64,000 bases of DNA. It comes from Endomychus coccineus. Taxonomy: Eukaryota; Arthropoda; Insecta; Coleoptera; Endomychidae. A program made the translations under genes and the position numbers. Position 1 is the first letter of the stretch, and each line of letters starts with the position of its first letter. The stretch spans positions 280,755,242 to 280,819,241 of the forward strand of contig OY294067.1 in assembly GCA_958510875.1 (NCBI GenBank), written 5' to 3'. This document shows, piece by piece, positions 12,901 to 24,752 of this stretch. The notes under the pieces are model-generated. The model ran no database searches, was not told the DNA's origin, and saw nothing but the letters and a program-made list of their open reading frames with translations.

Positions 12901-15900
12901 TTTGATATTCGTTAATGTCAATCACTTGTTGCCAATAGGCTGCTACCTCAGGCAGGTTAAGGCACTCGCATATATATACCAAATTTAGGATATCCTTTTG
13001 GAAACAGCTCCCACCAAAACCAAAACAAATAAACAATACAAATAGAATTTACGAAAGTCGTAGCATAATTTATCTACAACTTAGTCACATTGGCTCTTAT
13101 TCAAACTATGCTGGCTATGCTTATGTCACTCATTCCAAAGATATAAAGTATAGTGAAATTGAATTTCTGACACACAGGATATGAAAGTTGTATTATAAGA
13201 ACAATTAAGTGATTCATAAAATAGTTAGATACCTATTGAAGCTTGTAAAAACTTCGATCCAATTCTGGAATCCAATCCTACTGCTCTTGCAACTTCTGAA
13301 ACATCGGCTCCGGTAGCTTCACAAACAGCTGATAAGGAATTTATGCTTGATATTCTTTGAGCTAACATGGCATTTGCTGCCTAAAATTCACAGTATCTAA
13401 TAAACAAATATAACTAGTTATTCATTCAAGCTATAATACTTCCAGAACATGAAAGCATATGCTCACATTAAAAAAAAGCTAATTAAACAATAAATCTGAT
13501 AAAACATTATGCATATGGATTAGTATTTCTTCAAACCTCCATATGTTGAAACAGAACAAACCTCATTACATATTAAAATGATCTCAAATTAATTTAATAA
13601 CTCACCAATTTCGATAATTCAGACGACCATGTGTTGGTAGTTAGGATGTTTTTCCTAGGAATCCAATGCTCATAAATACTACATAACTTTTCAACCGCTA
13701 TTTGGCCATCAGGACTCTCCTCGCCTCCAATTAAAACTCTTTCAGCATAAAAGAGATCATTTATGGCGGTGCCTAAAATGAGCATGTGATGAGAAAAGTG
13801 TTTTGATAATGAATATACAAATATAATCAAACAAAATTATGAAAAATTTATTTGAAAATCAATATGTAAGCTAAACCAAGAGTAAAAACAACCAACAATT
13901 AAGCTTTCACTATCCCCCAAAGCTGAATGCTATGAACCGAGTACATTGACTGATTTTGATCCATATAGTAATTTTTGTATACTTTGAAGATGATGATGAA
14001 CTTTAAAACAGTAAACATACAATAATGCTCATAGAAAATTCCATTCATCAATTTCTGGGAAAATAAATTAGATAAGTAACAAATATGTTATAGAAAGTAC
14101 TTTTCTGATTTAATGAGCTAGAAAAAATTGTTATAATATTCTTGATTTTAATCATTATTTTAATAGAATTAGCATGTTAGTTAAAATATAGATCCAACCA
14201 AGAATATGATTTTATTCAAGGAATTGGATTTGATTCAGTACGCATTTGCATACTTCACCATTAGGATTTAGAACACCAGCATTAGAGTATTTGAAAGCCA
14301 GAAGTGACAGTTGCAATTTACTTCTAAAAGCAACGGTAACAATACAATACACAATTTCCCATTGTCATTTTTTTCTAAATAAAGCTTAGGATTAATTGTT
14401 TACATAAATATTTAATTTCTATCTCATATTTATTTTCAAGAGCCCGTAAATAAAACAAACAAGCGTCAAAAGACTAATTCGTATCTATACATATTATCTT
14501 ACCTTCTGCTAAAAACTCTGGATTAGATAATATTTGATACGAAATCCCCGGTTTCTGGTTTGCACTCAATATTTTAGCAATACTTTCGGCCGCTCTTACA
14601 GGGACTGTACTTTTTTCAACTACAATTTTGTCGTTTTGTGCAATATCAGCTATCATTCGAGCAGCAGCTTCCACATACTTCAAGTCTGCAGCTCTACCCT
14701 AAAAGTTTTCCCTAGAATCATCTCTATATTCTCTCTCTCAAAAAAGAAAATACGTATTTTTTTGAAATACCAAATTGTGGAAGAAATTAGATAGATTAGG
14801 ATATCAATTTTGTTTTGAAATGATTAAAATCAGTAAACAAATGTTTGACTTTTATCAAGTATATACTTCAAATAAAATTGCGGCAAGTCCAACCCATAAA
14901 ATATTCTATTTTCACAGGAAAAGATGACGTCATAGCGGCATGTTCAATGATTTAGAATACAACTAACCCAAACCTTTCTAATAATTAACTGATCCGGACA
15001 CTTGTGGTTAAATGTATGATTACAGTAATATACTCACTAAACGTTCTTAACCAACACGGTAAATTAAAGCTAAAAAATTATACTCCATGCCACGACATTG
15101 AAAGTTTATTTCAATTGACTACATATGTGTATTACAACTATACGATTTATACCTAATCTATGTATTATTATATTTTGCTGTATGAACTGTCAAAATCATT
15201 GACATAATGGACGATGTACTGTCAATCTACTTTCATGACACCACAGAGTAATCAATTTAATGTAATCTTATTATTAAGGCGCGGATTTTATGCACCATGC
15301 ATGTACAGGTTGTCCCATTTTGGGTACTTTTGCGGGGTATCTCCTTTATTTTTAAAGATAGAGAGTTGCGGTTTTCGCAACACTGTGCTACTTTTACGCA
15401 AAACTCAAGATGCCGTCAACAGAATTTTCATAGCCCTTTCAGTTTTTAAGATACAGGGCATTTCTGAAAATGTTGCATTTTGTGACCCCCCTCGTATCTC
15501 CGTTATCCTTCAACTTATCGAAAAGGTAAAATAACAATCTAATAGATTTTTTTCCGTAGAATGCAGTGGTGTAAATAACTTTTGTTACATATTTACTGTT
15601 TTTGAGTTATAAAATAAACTTATGTTTTTTTAAATGGAACACTCTGTATATTTATAGACTATAAAATTTGTCTTTTTTTTACCTTTTCAAAAATGTATGA
15701 TAGTATAAACTTTTTTTCAGAAACACGCAAATAATTGACAATTTTCAGAAATTAAATACATATTTTAATAGTAGGCTATGGATAACAATAATAAACAACA
15801 ACTTACATATTACTAACAAATAATTGGATACCTTGTATATAAGTATCTATTAAAAAAATTCCCATAGATCTTTTTTCTAACAGTAAGTTTCAACAGTTTT

Positions 15901-18900
15901 GTGGCGTGAAGTGACAATATAACAAAAACACAAAAAATAGCATTATTAAAAAAAATTAAATGTGATGTTCAAATTGACCACCATTTTCTCTAATGCAAAA
16001 TTGGCACATCTTTGAGATTCTTTGAATAGCGTTCAAAAGAACCATCGTTCTCATTCGCAGATTTCGAAAAGCTAAATGAATTGCCTCTCGAAGTTCTGCA
16101 ATGCCGTCATATCAAGTTTTATATACTTCATTTTGTATATAGCCCCATTAAAAAAATCTAAAATTGAGAGATCTGGTGATCGTGGAGGCCATCTAACAGG
16201 TCCGTTGGTACCTATCTATCTTTGAGGAAAGTTATTATTAAGAAAGGCCCTTAAAAGCCTAGAGTTATGACTTGGGGCACCATCTTGCTGTAGGTAAACA
16301 GCATTATACTGGGCTAATGGAATGTTTTCGAGCAGTTCTGGAATAACTTCCTCAAGAATTTCTAGGTAGCTACTTACTGCTGTAAGACCTCCTTCAAAAA
16401 TCCTATAAACTATATGTCTACCCAAAATAAAACATGAAACCCCAACTCCAAAGCTTTGCCAAATAAATCGTTAGCATCGATTTGTTGCAAATACCACTGG
16501 CAGAACAGTGCCCGGCGCTCAGCATCGCCAGGATGCAAATGTTGTAGTATATTAAATTTGTATAGATGATACTTATATTTCTTCAAGATCCTGTGAGCGT
16601 TAGTTTTTGGCACACCAATTTCCTTCTCAATTTTTCTACATGAGGACGAAGGTGTTGCTTCTGTATATCCTAAAGTATCTATCTCTTTTCTTTCCCTGTT
16701 CTCTTTGTTGCATGTTTTAGGCGCGGGTGAACAAATGATCCGTGCTCAACTAAATTTGCTTTTAAACGGGCAAATATCCCAAAAAACGGTTGCCTTCTTT
16801 CTGGATATCTAACAAGCGAAAATTAAAATGATAATAGAGATTTCCATAGCTTACTCACCTTTGAAAATATAATTCCGAAGCTTCTTCAGAATTTTCATTA
16901 CTCTGTATAAAACATACCATCATATCATATTTCTCATAATTTTCGTAAGCTGCCATTATTCGAAAAAATTGATAAATATCTATTGAATAATGATACCAAA
17001 AGAACGAAAATAAACAGCTTAAATGCGATAGAGATTTGACGTTTATTTCTGTTTCTTGTCATAAACAATATCAATGGTCTACTATTAAAATATGTATTTA
17101 ATTTCTGAAAATTGTCAATTATTTGCGTGTTTCTGAAAAAAAGTTTATACTATCATATATTTTTGAAAAGGTAAGTAAAAGACAAATTTTATAGTCTATA
17201 AATATACAGGATGTTCCATTTAAAAAAACATAAGTTTGCTTTATAACTCAAAATGAATATGTAACAAAAGTTATCTACACTAATGCATTCTACGAAAAAA
17301 AAACTACTAGAATGTTATTTTACCTTTTCGATAAGTTGAAGGATAACGGAGATACGAGGGGGGTCACAAAATGCAACATTTTCAGAAATGCCCTGTATCT
17401 TAAAAACTAAAAGGGCTATGAAAATTCTGTTGACGGCATCTTGAGTTTTACGAAAAAGTAGCGCAGTGTCGCGAAAACCGCAACTCTCTATCTTTAAAAA
17501 TAAGGGAGATAACCCGCAAAAGTACCTAAAATGGGACACCCTGTACATGCAAACTTTGCATAAATTGGCAGAATTGTAGCATATTTTAACCGAAATTGCA
17601 TATTATAGCATATATTTAATTTATTCTTGTATTTCTCTAATTTCAAATATATGATATACTTGTTACTTTATTTACAAACGAACATCTGTCCGAGCATTTT
17701 CTATTACACTATTCACAAATTCTCAGAAAGGTCTAAGAATGGGTCGGTACCGATTTACGACTAGCATATTGTTGGAAGGGAAAATTGGGAACATCCCAGA
17801 GTAGGTTACAATCGTGTTGACAACTTTTTATCAGTACATATTATTATTTGATACTATAAAGAGTGTACTATAGTTGGGTATTCTAGAATTGTCGTTTTGT
17901 GCACGGTTTGAGTGACTTTTAAAAAGCCGAATTGTAATTCATTATGGATTAAGGCCTACCCTGAAATCATTATGGATGGCGATCGTATATTCTGCAAGGC
18001 CTGTTCCAAAATTGAGAGTACTTTCATTTATTTTATTAATAAAATTTTTTAAATTTGTGAAATAAAAACAAGTTATTTTTTTTTGCCAAAATACTAAATG
18101 AAAAAATCCAATTCCGATACATCGGTACTCATTTCAGTGTAACCTTAATATGAGCAATATATTTTTATTGCAGATCAGATGCGAAAAGAAATTTCAAGTC
18201 GATCAACATGCCAGAACTCCTTTGCACGTCGCAAAAGTGCGGAACATGAAATCAGTTCCTGTTCAAATGTCACTAAGGGCATTGGAAAGAGCGGTCAGAG
18301 TCTATTTAATGAACATTTATGCCAGGCTTTAGTTTCTGCTAATACATCACTAAAAAAATTAAATAACGTACAATTTAAATCATTTTTGCAATTTCAATAT
18401 ACCCGATGAATCAACAATCAGTGCAGTTGAATCAGTTTACAGGCCTATTGTTGAAAAAATTCAAAAAGTAGTTGCAGATAATTATTTCTACATTATCGTT
18501 GAAGAAATTACCGACGCCAGTGGCCGATATAGGCGCATAGCACATGGTCCAACGAATTTCCTTTAGTTAATGAATTAATTTCAAATGTTAAAAAAGTATT
18601 CGGTGCAACTTTATAAAGATAAGTTACCAGGAAATTCTTTACCACCACAACCAATTATCACCAGGTGGGGAACTTGGTTGCTCCTATTTTTTATGAGGAA
18701 TATTTTGACAATTTAAAATGAATTATTTTAGACATTGTTGATAGTTCCCAACGTGTTTTAAGATCTCAGAAATTATTTAGAGATAATGCAGTTGCTCAAC
18801 AATCAGTTTTTATAAGATCTAATTATTATAGTTTTATTCCAAACTCAATAATAGCGCTAGAAAAAAGGTCTAGATCACTTGTCGAATCCGTAGAAATTAT

Positions 18901-21900
18901 AAAAGATTTTTCAGAGGAATGTGAAAACGTGCAAGGAACTATGCTAATATAAAAAATGCACGCTATAAAATATCTAATAAATATATCTAAAATGTTTCTA
19001 GGTGAAATAATATTAGACGATTTTGATCAGCATTTGGAGTACAATATATTGCACAAATTAAAATTAAAATTAACATCTGTTGATGTAGAACACAGTTTTT
19101 CGCTGATAAAAAACATTTCTAACTGAAAATTTAGAAAAACATATAATAATAAATTCCTTCCATATTGTGACGGAATAATTTATATATTTTTATTTTATAT
19201 GTTAAATTATAGGTTAAATTGTATTTTATTGTATGTAATTTGATGTAATATAAAATTACTGACGAAGATAACTCGACACTTATTTATGAAAATTGATCAA
19301 ATAAATTTGTTTATGATGCCATTTCTTTCTCATCGTGAAAAGGGTATATTTACTAATATTTCCAAGAGTATCTAACGAATTATAGCCGATAACTATTCTA
19401 TACTGAAAATCCCACATTCATGTAATAAAAGAGTAGCGTCCTGATTCAATAATTCATGTACTGATATCTTATTACATAGATCATTGCGTCATTGTATAAT
19501 ATATTCCAAGTATTTTAAGAATAGTATTCTGTAAATCAAAACATGAATGGATTTTCAGAATATTCCTAATTAAATCATTAATGAAAGCACAGTATTACCA
19601 TTGAAAATATTTGTTTGATCCAAAATATGCTAGATAACAAAACATTCACTTTGGAACAAATAACTAGTACCTACGGTATTTATAAAAGTTTAGATTTAAT
19701 GTATTATGAATAGTTGGACTTGACCCATTTCTTTATAATGCCTTCATACGTTTATGCTCATCATTACGCAATGTATAGAAAGAAAAACAAATTAATTATT
19801 ATCAAATATAAAAACATATATTGAAGAACTGTAATTAATCTATTCAATAAACAATGGATGATGCAATCAATCTTAGTTAATAACTAATACAATAATAACA
19901 GACCTTATTTAATTAATAAAAGAAATAGTACTAACCTTGCCATTGCCGAAAGTCTTCGTTGGTGTATTTACAGAGATGAAGATCAAATCAGCATTCAAAA
20001 TTGCAGTTTTAACATCGTTGGAGAAAAATAAATTTTTACCCCTACATTCCTTGACAATTTCATCCAAACCAGGCTGCAATTATTATATAAATATAATAGA
20101 AACTTGTGAGAAATAAGTAAATCATGTTCATAGGACGTAGTTTCGCCATAATCAGTCTTTATTGGTATCGCAGTTTTGCTTGTTAACGACCGAGAACGTG
20201 TTTTTCGTTAACCAAATCAAAATTAATGAAAACTCACTCTCCTGCCAATTATAATAAATCGTAGTAGGGCAAAAAAACTACTCGGCCATGAACAAATATC
20301 TACAATTGAATTATGAATTGGAATTTTCAACGAAATAGTTCAAAAACGAAAGCAAATTCCGAAACAACTTGTTGGCCTGATACATCTCAGCGAGGGTTTA
20401 TAATGCTCTTAATCAGATACATATAAAAATGCGGTATCATTGGTGAAAATTAGTGCGTATCTTACTACTTTTGGATTCATGTAACCAATTATTAACTTAC
20501 ATATTACATTACAGAGAGTGCTTCTATAAACGTCTAATTGGACTATATTGTCGTAAAATTGGAATTAATACACGCTTATAAGGTATTACATATTTGGAAG
20601 ACATTCTTAACGATCCAATTAGAACGGTTTAAGAAGTAACTTCTGTAATGTCTTACGTAATTCCTCGTAATTATTCCCCTGGTCTTTGGTAAATATGTCT
20701 ATGTTCCAATAACAATTCTCATGATGGTATTTCAAAATACCATATTTAGTCAAACCAAATCCCCAAATCGCATCTACTGTGACAAATTTTACTTAATTCC
20801 TTCTTATATCGTAACGTTTGAGAATGAAAAGAGAATTGTCGAACCTGCAGTAACGATTTGTGGTTAAAAAAAGCAATAAGTGTTTCTCTTATGTCAACAT
20901 TTGTCATAGCTAACCTTTTTGCACAGCAAAAAAATTATTTTGTATTAACCTTTCTGTTTTAGGTCACGCCGCATAATATTATCAAATGCTTACAGAATCA
21001 AATTTTTTGACTGGTCCTAATATAGCACTATATATGTTGGACATTCTCCTCTACATTTATTAAAATTCTTCAAAACAGTATATTTCTCTTCTGATGAAAT
21101 TTATACTAAGAGAATCAAATACTCGATATTGCATGTTTGTAAAATGACAAAAACGTTAAAACATAAGAAATGTAATTTTTTTAAAGTGTGACAGAAACCA
21201 GAGGGGCATGAGCAGAAGTTCTTACTGCCCAAACAATTGAAAAATTTTGCTTTGATAATTAAAGGCTGAAAAAGACCGATCTTGCATGTTATGAAATAGC
21301 AAAAATGTTAAATTTCAATGTAAAAATATGTTTTTAAATTTTATCCTATAAAGTCCTCAATTTGGTAATGGGACATTTAATTACTCTGCATCTGAATTTT
21401 GTAGCCAGCTGTATTCACTTACCATAGTTGTAATTTTTTTTTTAATGTACTTGGTTTAAATAATTATTTGCATCAGTTTTAATTTTTTTTTCTGAGCCTT
21501 TAATTATTCAAGATATGGACTGATATTGAGAAAGGCCTGTCAGTCCTTCACTTTTATAGAAAAGTACAAAACTGGATCTTTATCTTTCAATGATCTGAGC
21601 TTCAAATCACTACATTATGCATTTATTAATAAAATGTCACGTAATCTGATCCAAAGATAAAAACCGCTAATAAACAAATACATAATATCGATTTTATAAA
21701 ACATCGCATACTCCCTAGTTTTCTGCAACACATTCTAAATAGAAAAAGCTGCGATGAATTGATCACGTGACTTCCCTCACTTTTGTCAACAAAATAGCTT
21801 TCGGCCAGTCCTGTGGGTCAAATGTAAATGATTCTAGGAACGGAACATATATTGAAAATCATTTAAAAATCGCTAATGAAAGATCTTATATTCTCTATGT

Positions 21901-23222
21901 TACATTTAAATTTTATTCAAATGGTCTACATAATGTATTTCACAACTCTATGTTTCATACTGACACTATAATATAACCATCTTGTATGCTGTCACGTGAA
22001 CTATTAAAATGTATCAAAAAATAAAATCAAGAAGTCTAGGTCTTCTTGCACAGAATAAAGACATAAAATAGATCGTGACGTCACATCGATGACGTCACTT
22101 GAATCTTAAAATCAGAATTTCAGATACTTCTGCAAGTTAAATATATACATGTGATATATATGTATAACCAGAAGAACACGGTTGTCCATGTGATTCAATA
22201 AAATACCATAATTCTATTTGAAAATATAAAAGTGGATGTCAGAAATACCACTCGAAGCGGGGCTATCGCGTCCAAAAATGATATAGTTCCTATTTAATAA
22301 GGAAAAAATGAACAAAAACATGAGCCTTTGCTGGGACCTGCCCCTTTCTCTTTTATATATAAAATAAATCAATTACACTCGGCGGCGTCCTGATGCTTTC
22401 TTTACGCTGTTCGCGGATGCTTCATCATTGGTAAAGAGTATGGATAGAAACAATTTTTAAAACGACAGGACATAAATGTATGTGAAGGCTCAAATTGTTA
22501 AAAATTACACGGTGCAATACTTATTGCAAGTGAAGCCTATGAAAATCTACTATAGCTTAATTATTTTATTTGGTGATGACATTTCTTATCTGTTAACACT
22601 ACTTCTCAACAGGTTTTTGAAATCTGAATATGAATCAATTCACATCTTTAACACCTTGGGCATGTCAAAAACAATGAGAGAATTCGAAATATTAACTTGT
22701 TCGTTCATGCCCATTACAGATTTATGGAAATCTTCATCACGAAACAATACTTCGAACAAACATTGTAATGAATGCCACAAATTTAAGCAAGACCCCAAAA
22801 CAAATCATTATATTAGCTGATAGATAAAAGAAAAAGGAAGCTACCTATTTATCAAAGTGCGTCATTATCCTCTCTGATTAAGAATTAAAATATCTCACAT
22901 TCAGAAGATCAATTTAAAGATTGGGTATCACTTATTGTGCACTCTCTGACCAAGTTTGCGTCATCATAGTCAGCAATAAAATGACTTAGTTAATGGATAA
23001 TTGTTAATGCACTTGAAATTATTAAATTAAAAATAAAAGTGATAATGGGTACAACTTATTTACCTCATAAATTGGTAATTTATCAGAATTCCATTGCTCT
23101 ATTCTTTCTTCACTTAAATCTACGACAGTCACTTTTATTTCAGGGCATTTCAATGCAATAACACTACACGTCGGTCCACCCACATATCCAGCACCCAAAC
23201 AACAAATTTTATTGATACCCAT
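9915..23222 (-). CDS. Ugd: UDP-glucose 6-dehydrogenase (sugarless), eight coding exons
   Basis: The cytosolic enzyme oxidises UDP-glucose to UDP-glucuronate with two NAD+, supplying glycosaminoglycan synthesis; Drosophila sugarless mutants lose Wg and FGF signalling. Coding exons: 23222-23064, 20073-19936, 14698-14503, 13772-13606, 13380-13233, 13020-12722, 10314-10159 and 10094-9915, giving about 480 aa (Drosophila about 476). Visible motifs: Rossmann GAGYVGGP (residues 10-17), [13 protein letters not shown] ending exon 2, [12 protein letters not shown] in exon 3, [10 protein letters not shown] ending exon 4, [13 protein letters not shown] with the catalytic Cys in exon 6, [14 protein letters not shown] in exon 6 and FDGRKILDH in exon 8. 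The start at 23222 lies nine bases after a 3' splice site. All junctions are canonical except the acceptor before exon 6, which reads TTTTG|GT. Introns 2 and 6 hold transposons. Confidence 0.96.
10386..10903. repeat. Foldback (long hairpin) element A in Ugd intron 6
   Basis: The arms, about 10386-10610 and 10675-10903, are imperfect reverse complements. Landmarks such as CATGAGACCAAACTC and the run around TATAATATACTTTTTTT have opposite-strand partners. The interior is short. It is non-coding and its family is unknown. Confidence 0.7.
10979..11670. repeat. Foldback element B in Ugd intron 6
   Basis: The arms (about 10979-11285 and 11425-11670) are inverted copies. Both carry TACAGGAAACAGCTTTTG, the phrase TCCAGTGGCGTAGAAG or its complement, and the outermost AGGTTTTAGTAG end. 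A direct partial duplicate of the left arm follows at about 11680-11775, and a related fragment lies at 60676-60750. Confidence 0.75.
11671..12721. other. Ugd intron 6, repeat-derived AT-rich sequence
   Basis: Contains a partial duplicate of the element B arm (about 11680-11775), another TTTCCAGTGGCGTAG phrase near 11900 and unclassified sequence. The open frame that continues Ugd exon 6 down to 12446 runs past a good donor (AAG|GTAAAG at 12721) and has no homology to the end of the enzyme, so it is intron. Confidence 0.5.
15298..17551. mobile_element. Tc1/mariner-superfamily element with ~475-bp terminal inverted repeats, in Ugd intron 2
   Basis: Left end 15298-15775 and right end 17079-17551 are inverted copies of one another; both begin TGCATGTACAGG reading inward. 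The interior carries a broken transposase on the minus strand. The length (about 2.25 kb) and very long repeats differ from the short-repeat mariners elsewhere in this window. The target duplication is not resolved. Confidence 0.85.
15960..16956 (-). pseudogene. Broken IS630/Tc1-mariner transposase inside the 15.3-17.6 kb element
   Basis: A start at 16956 reads [16 protein letters not shown] and, across a short interruption, YPERRQPF, the N-terminal signature of this insect family. Further on are [56 protein letters not shown] (with the second catalytic Asp) and [14 protein letters not shown] (with the third). Stops after 16700 and at 16215, plus frame changes, make it inactive. The segment between 16430 and 16400, where the first catalytic Asp should precede, is damaged. 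Confidence 0.8.
17935..19160 (+). mobile_element. Decayed hAT transposon in Ugd intron 2
   Basis: Fragments in order: [20 protein letters not shown] (zinc-finger-like start, about 17945), an apparent intron, then [20 protein letters not shown] from about 18180, [20 protein letters not shown] after 18400, and [12 protein letters not shown] (hAT dimerisation region) near 19090. Several frameshifts and stops separate them. This arrangement matches insect hAT transposases related to CGG-repeat-binding-protein-like families. The inverted repeats and target duplication were not found. Confidence 0.75.
19161..19935. other. Ugd intron 2, right part
   Basis: AT-rich sequence between the hAT remnant and exon 2. 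No feature is recognised. Confidence 0.3.
20074..23063. other. Ugd intron 1
   Basis: A 3-kb intron without a recognised transposon ORF. It contains paired CRE-like sites at 22076-22097. The open frame at 22476-22820 has no family resemblance and is probably chance. Confidence 0.4.
22076..22097. promoter_or_regulatory. Two perfect TGACGTCA (CRE/ATF-type) sites
   Basis: TGACGTCA occurs at 22076-22083 and 22090-22097, separated by six bases, inside a dyad-like context. It lies in intron 1 of Ugd about 1 kb downstream of the start exon, a usual place for enhancers. Known: this octamer binds CREB/ATF bZIP factors. Function here is inference; it could also be part of an old inverted-repeat element. 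Confidence 0.35.
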
Positions 23223-23295
23223 ATCAATTTGCTGAAATAAAAAAGTAAAGTATAAGGTAGTGGAATACCAAAATTAGGTTACATTTTAATTTACC
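23223..23295 (-). promoter_or_regulatory. Ugd 5' untranslated junction with a 63-bp intron
   Basis: Minus strand: GGAG|GTAAAT donor at 23295/23294 and TTTATTTCAG acceptor at 23232 bracket 63 bases, followed by nine untranslated bases and the ATG at 23222. An exon ending at 23295 would be the leader, with the promoter to its right. Both splice sites match consensus; transcript data are needed. Confidence 0.5.
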
Positions 23296-24142
23296 TCCGG
23301 TGTAGAGCTAATATCTTAAAAAGAGTTCACACGTACACAATCACGATGACAAGGACGAAGTATTAGAAGCGCGAATGATTGAAATGTGAACGTCATAACA
23401 TTTATACAAAGATTACTGAAGCATTTATATGAATGAAATGAATGATAGATAAAAATGGTGTGGGATTGTAGGAAAAGAGGGAGGCCTGGCAGACAGGTGG
23501 GGAGGTAGAATAGAATAATAGAATGTGATTTGCCAATGGCTCCTCTATTCTCGATCATAGATAATAAAGACCAGATTCTCGATGGCCTTTCTAATGGGAA
23601 GGAAATCACAGAATCGGAATACCTTGAAAGTAGAAGAATTAAAAAATAATTATTTCTTTCAGTTTTTAATAGTTGGACGAGAATCCCGCGTTGATGTTAA
23701 AATGTAGGTGATAGGGCTTAAATTACATCATCTTTGATATTTCTCAAAAGTTACAACGAAGAAGACTAAAGAAAAAGACTAAGTATGACTAACTCGCCAA
23801 CCAAACCGTGCATTGAATTTGAAATGTATCGATATAGGATATACGTCACTCGGGGCATGATTCAAAGATTATTAAATATGATCACTACATAGTCAATTTT
23901 GGTTCGGTTCTGCACATTACGTCATGCGGTAGTGTGCATTCAAATCATGGAAAGTTTCTTTTTTAGTTGAAAAGTACTAGTATAGGTTACATTTTATTCT
24001 TCATATTTTAATCCAAAATGAAATTGCTCTAAAATGTATGGTTCTATTGTGCGAAATATAGGAGACAGTTTAAAGACAGAGTAAAGTGATGAGGTACTAT
24101 AAACAGATCTCATACCAATTAAGAAAGAGTTCATTACTCAAG
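23296..24142. other. Ugd upstream region
   Basis: Expected to hold the Ugd promoter. No TATA box or other motif stands out. The open frame at 23316-23609 on the minus strand is rich in unlikely residues and looks like chance. Confidence 0.3.
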
Positions 24143-24752
24143 ACCACGGTCGTACATACAGGTCTGGGAACTCTATGTTTGACATTGAGTCTCTTACATG
24201 TCGCCAAACTCGTAGTCCCTCGCTCAGCCACCAGCTAGAGCTTGGATCGAAGTATGGCAACAATCACACTATAATTTTTCTCGTAACGCAATATTTACTA
24301 TTCTGATTTGGGAGAGGAATAGAACTGTTACTCTTGTCAAAATGTATTATTGACCTTAAAAATAACTTCCTCTTTTTCGTTATATATGCTCGCACACATA
24401 TAAGACCTCGTTAAAACGATTTCTATCCGGAATCGCATCCCCTTTTTTCGCATTTACGCATCTTTCGGCACTTTAAAAACAGAAGTTTCTTGCTTTACAC
24501 TTTTGTACCCGGTTTTGCATTTCGGCACAATGCACGGTTTCGTAATTTTTTTCTAAAAACGCCGGTATTCCTTGTTTACAAATCAACAATGACAGTTACC
24601 AGAGAACACGGTCGTATACGTGTCAGATATAATTCCTCGACTCATGCGCCACCCTTTTGGTACTATGCAACAGATGACGCTTAGCAGACTCACTTCTCAC
24701 ATATAAAACAGCCTCGAGTTCCCAGACCTGTACATACGACCGTGCTCAAGAC
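24143..24752. repeat. MITE-like element with ~33-bp inverted ends
   Basis: The left end (ACGGTCGTACATACAGGT, from 24143) is matched in inverted orientation at the right end (about 24718-24752), including the phrase GGTCTGGGAACTC. The 610-bp interior has no transposase. The target duplication is unclear. Confidence 0.65.

Noticed and set aside
22476..22820. 114-aa open frame in Ugd intron 1
   Set aside because: No domain, biased composition and no splice context; expected by chance in AT-rich DNA.
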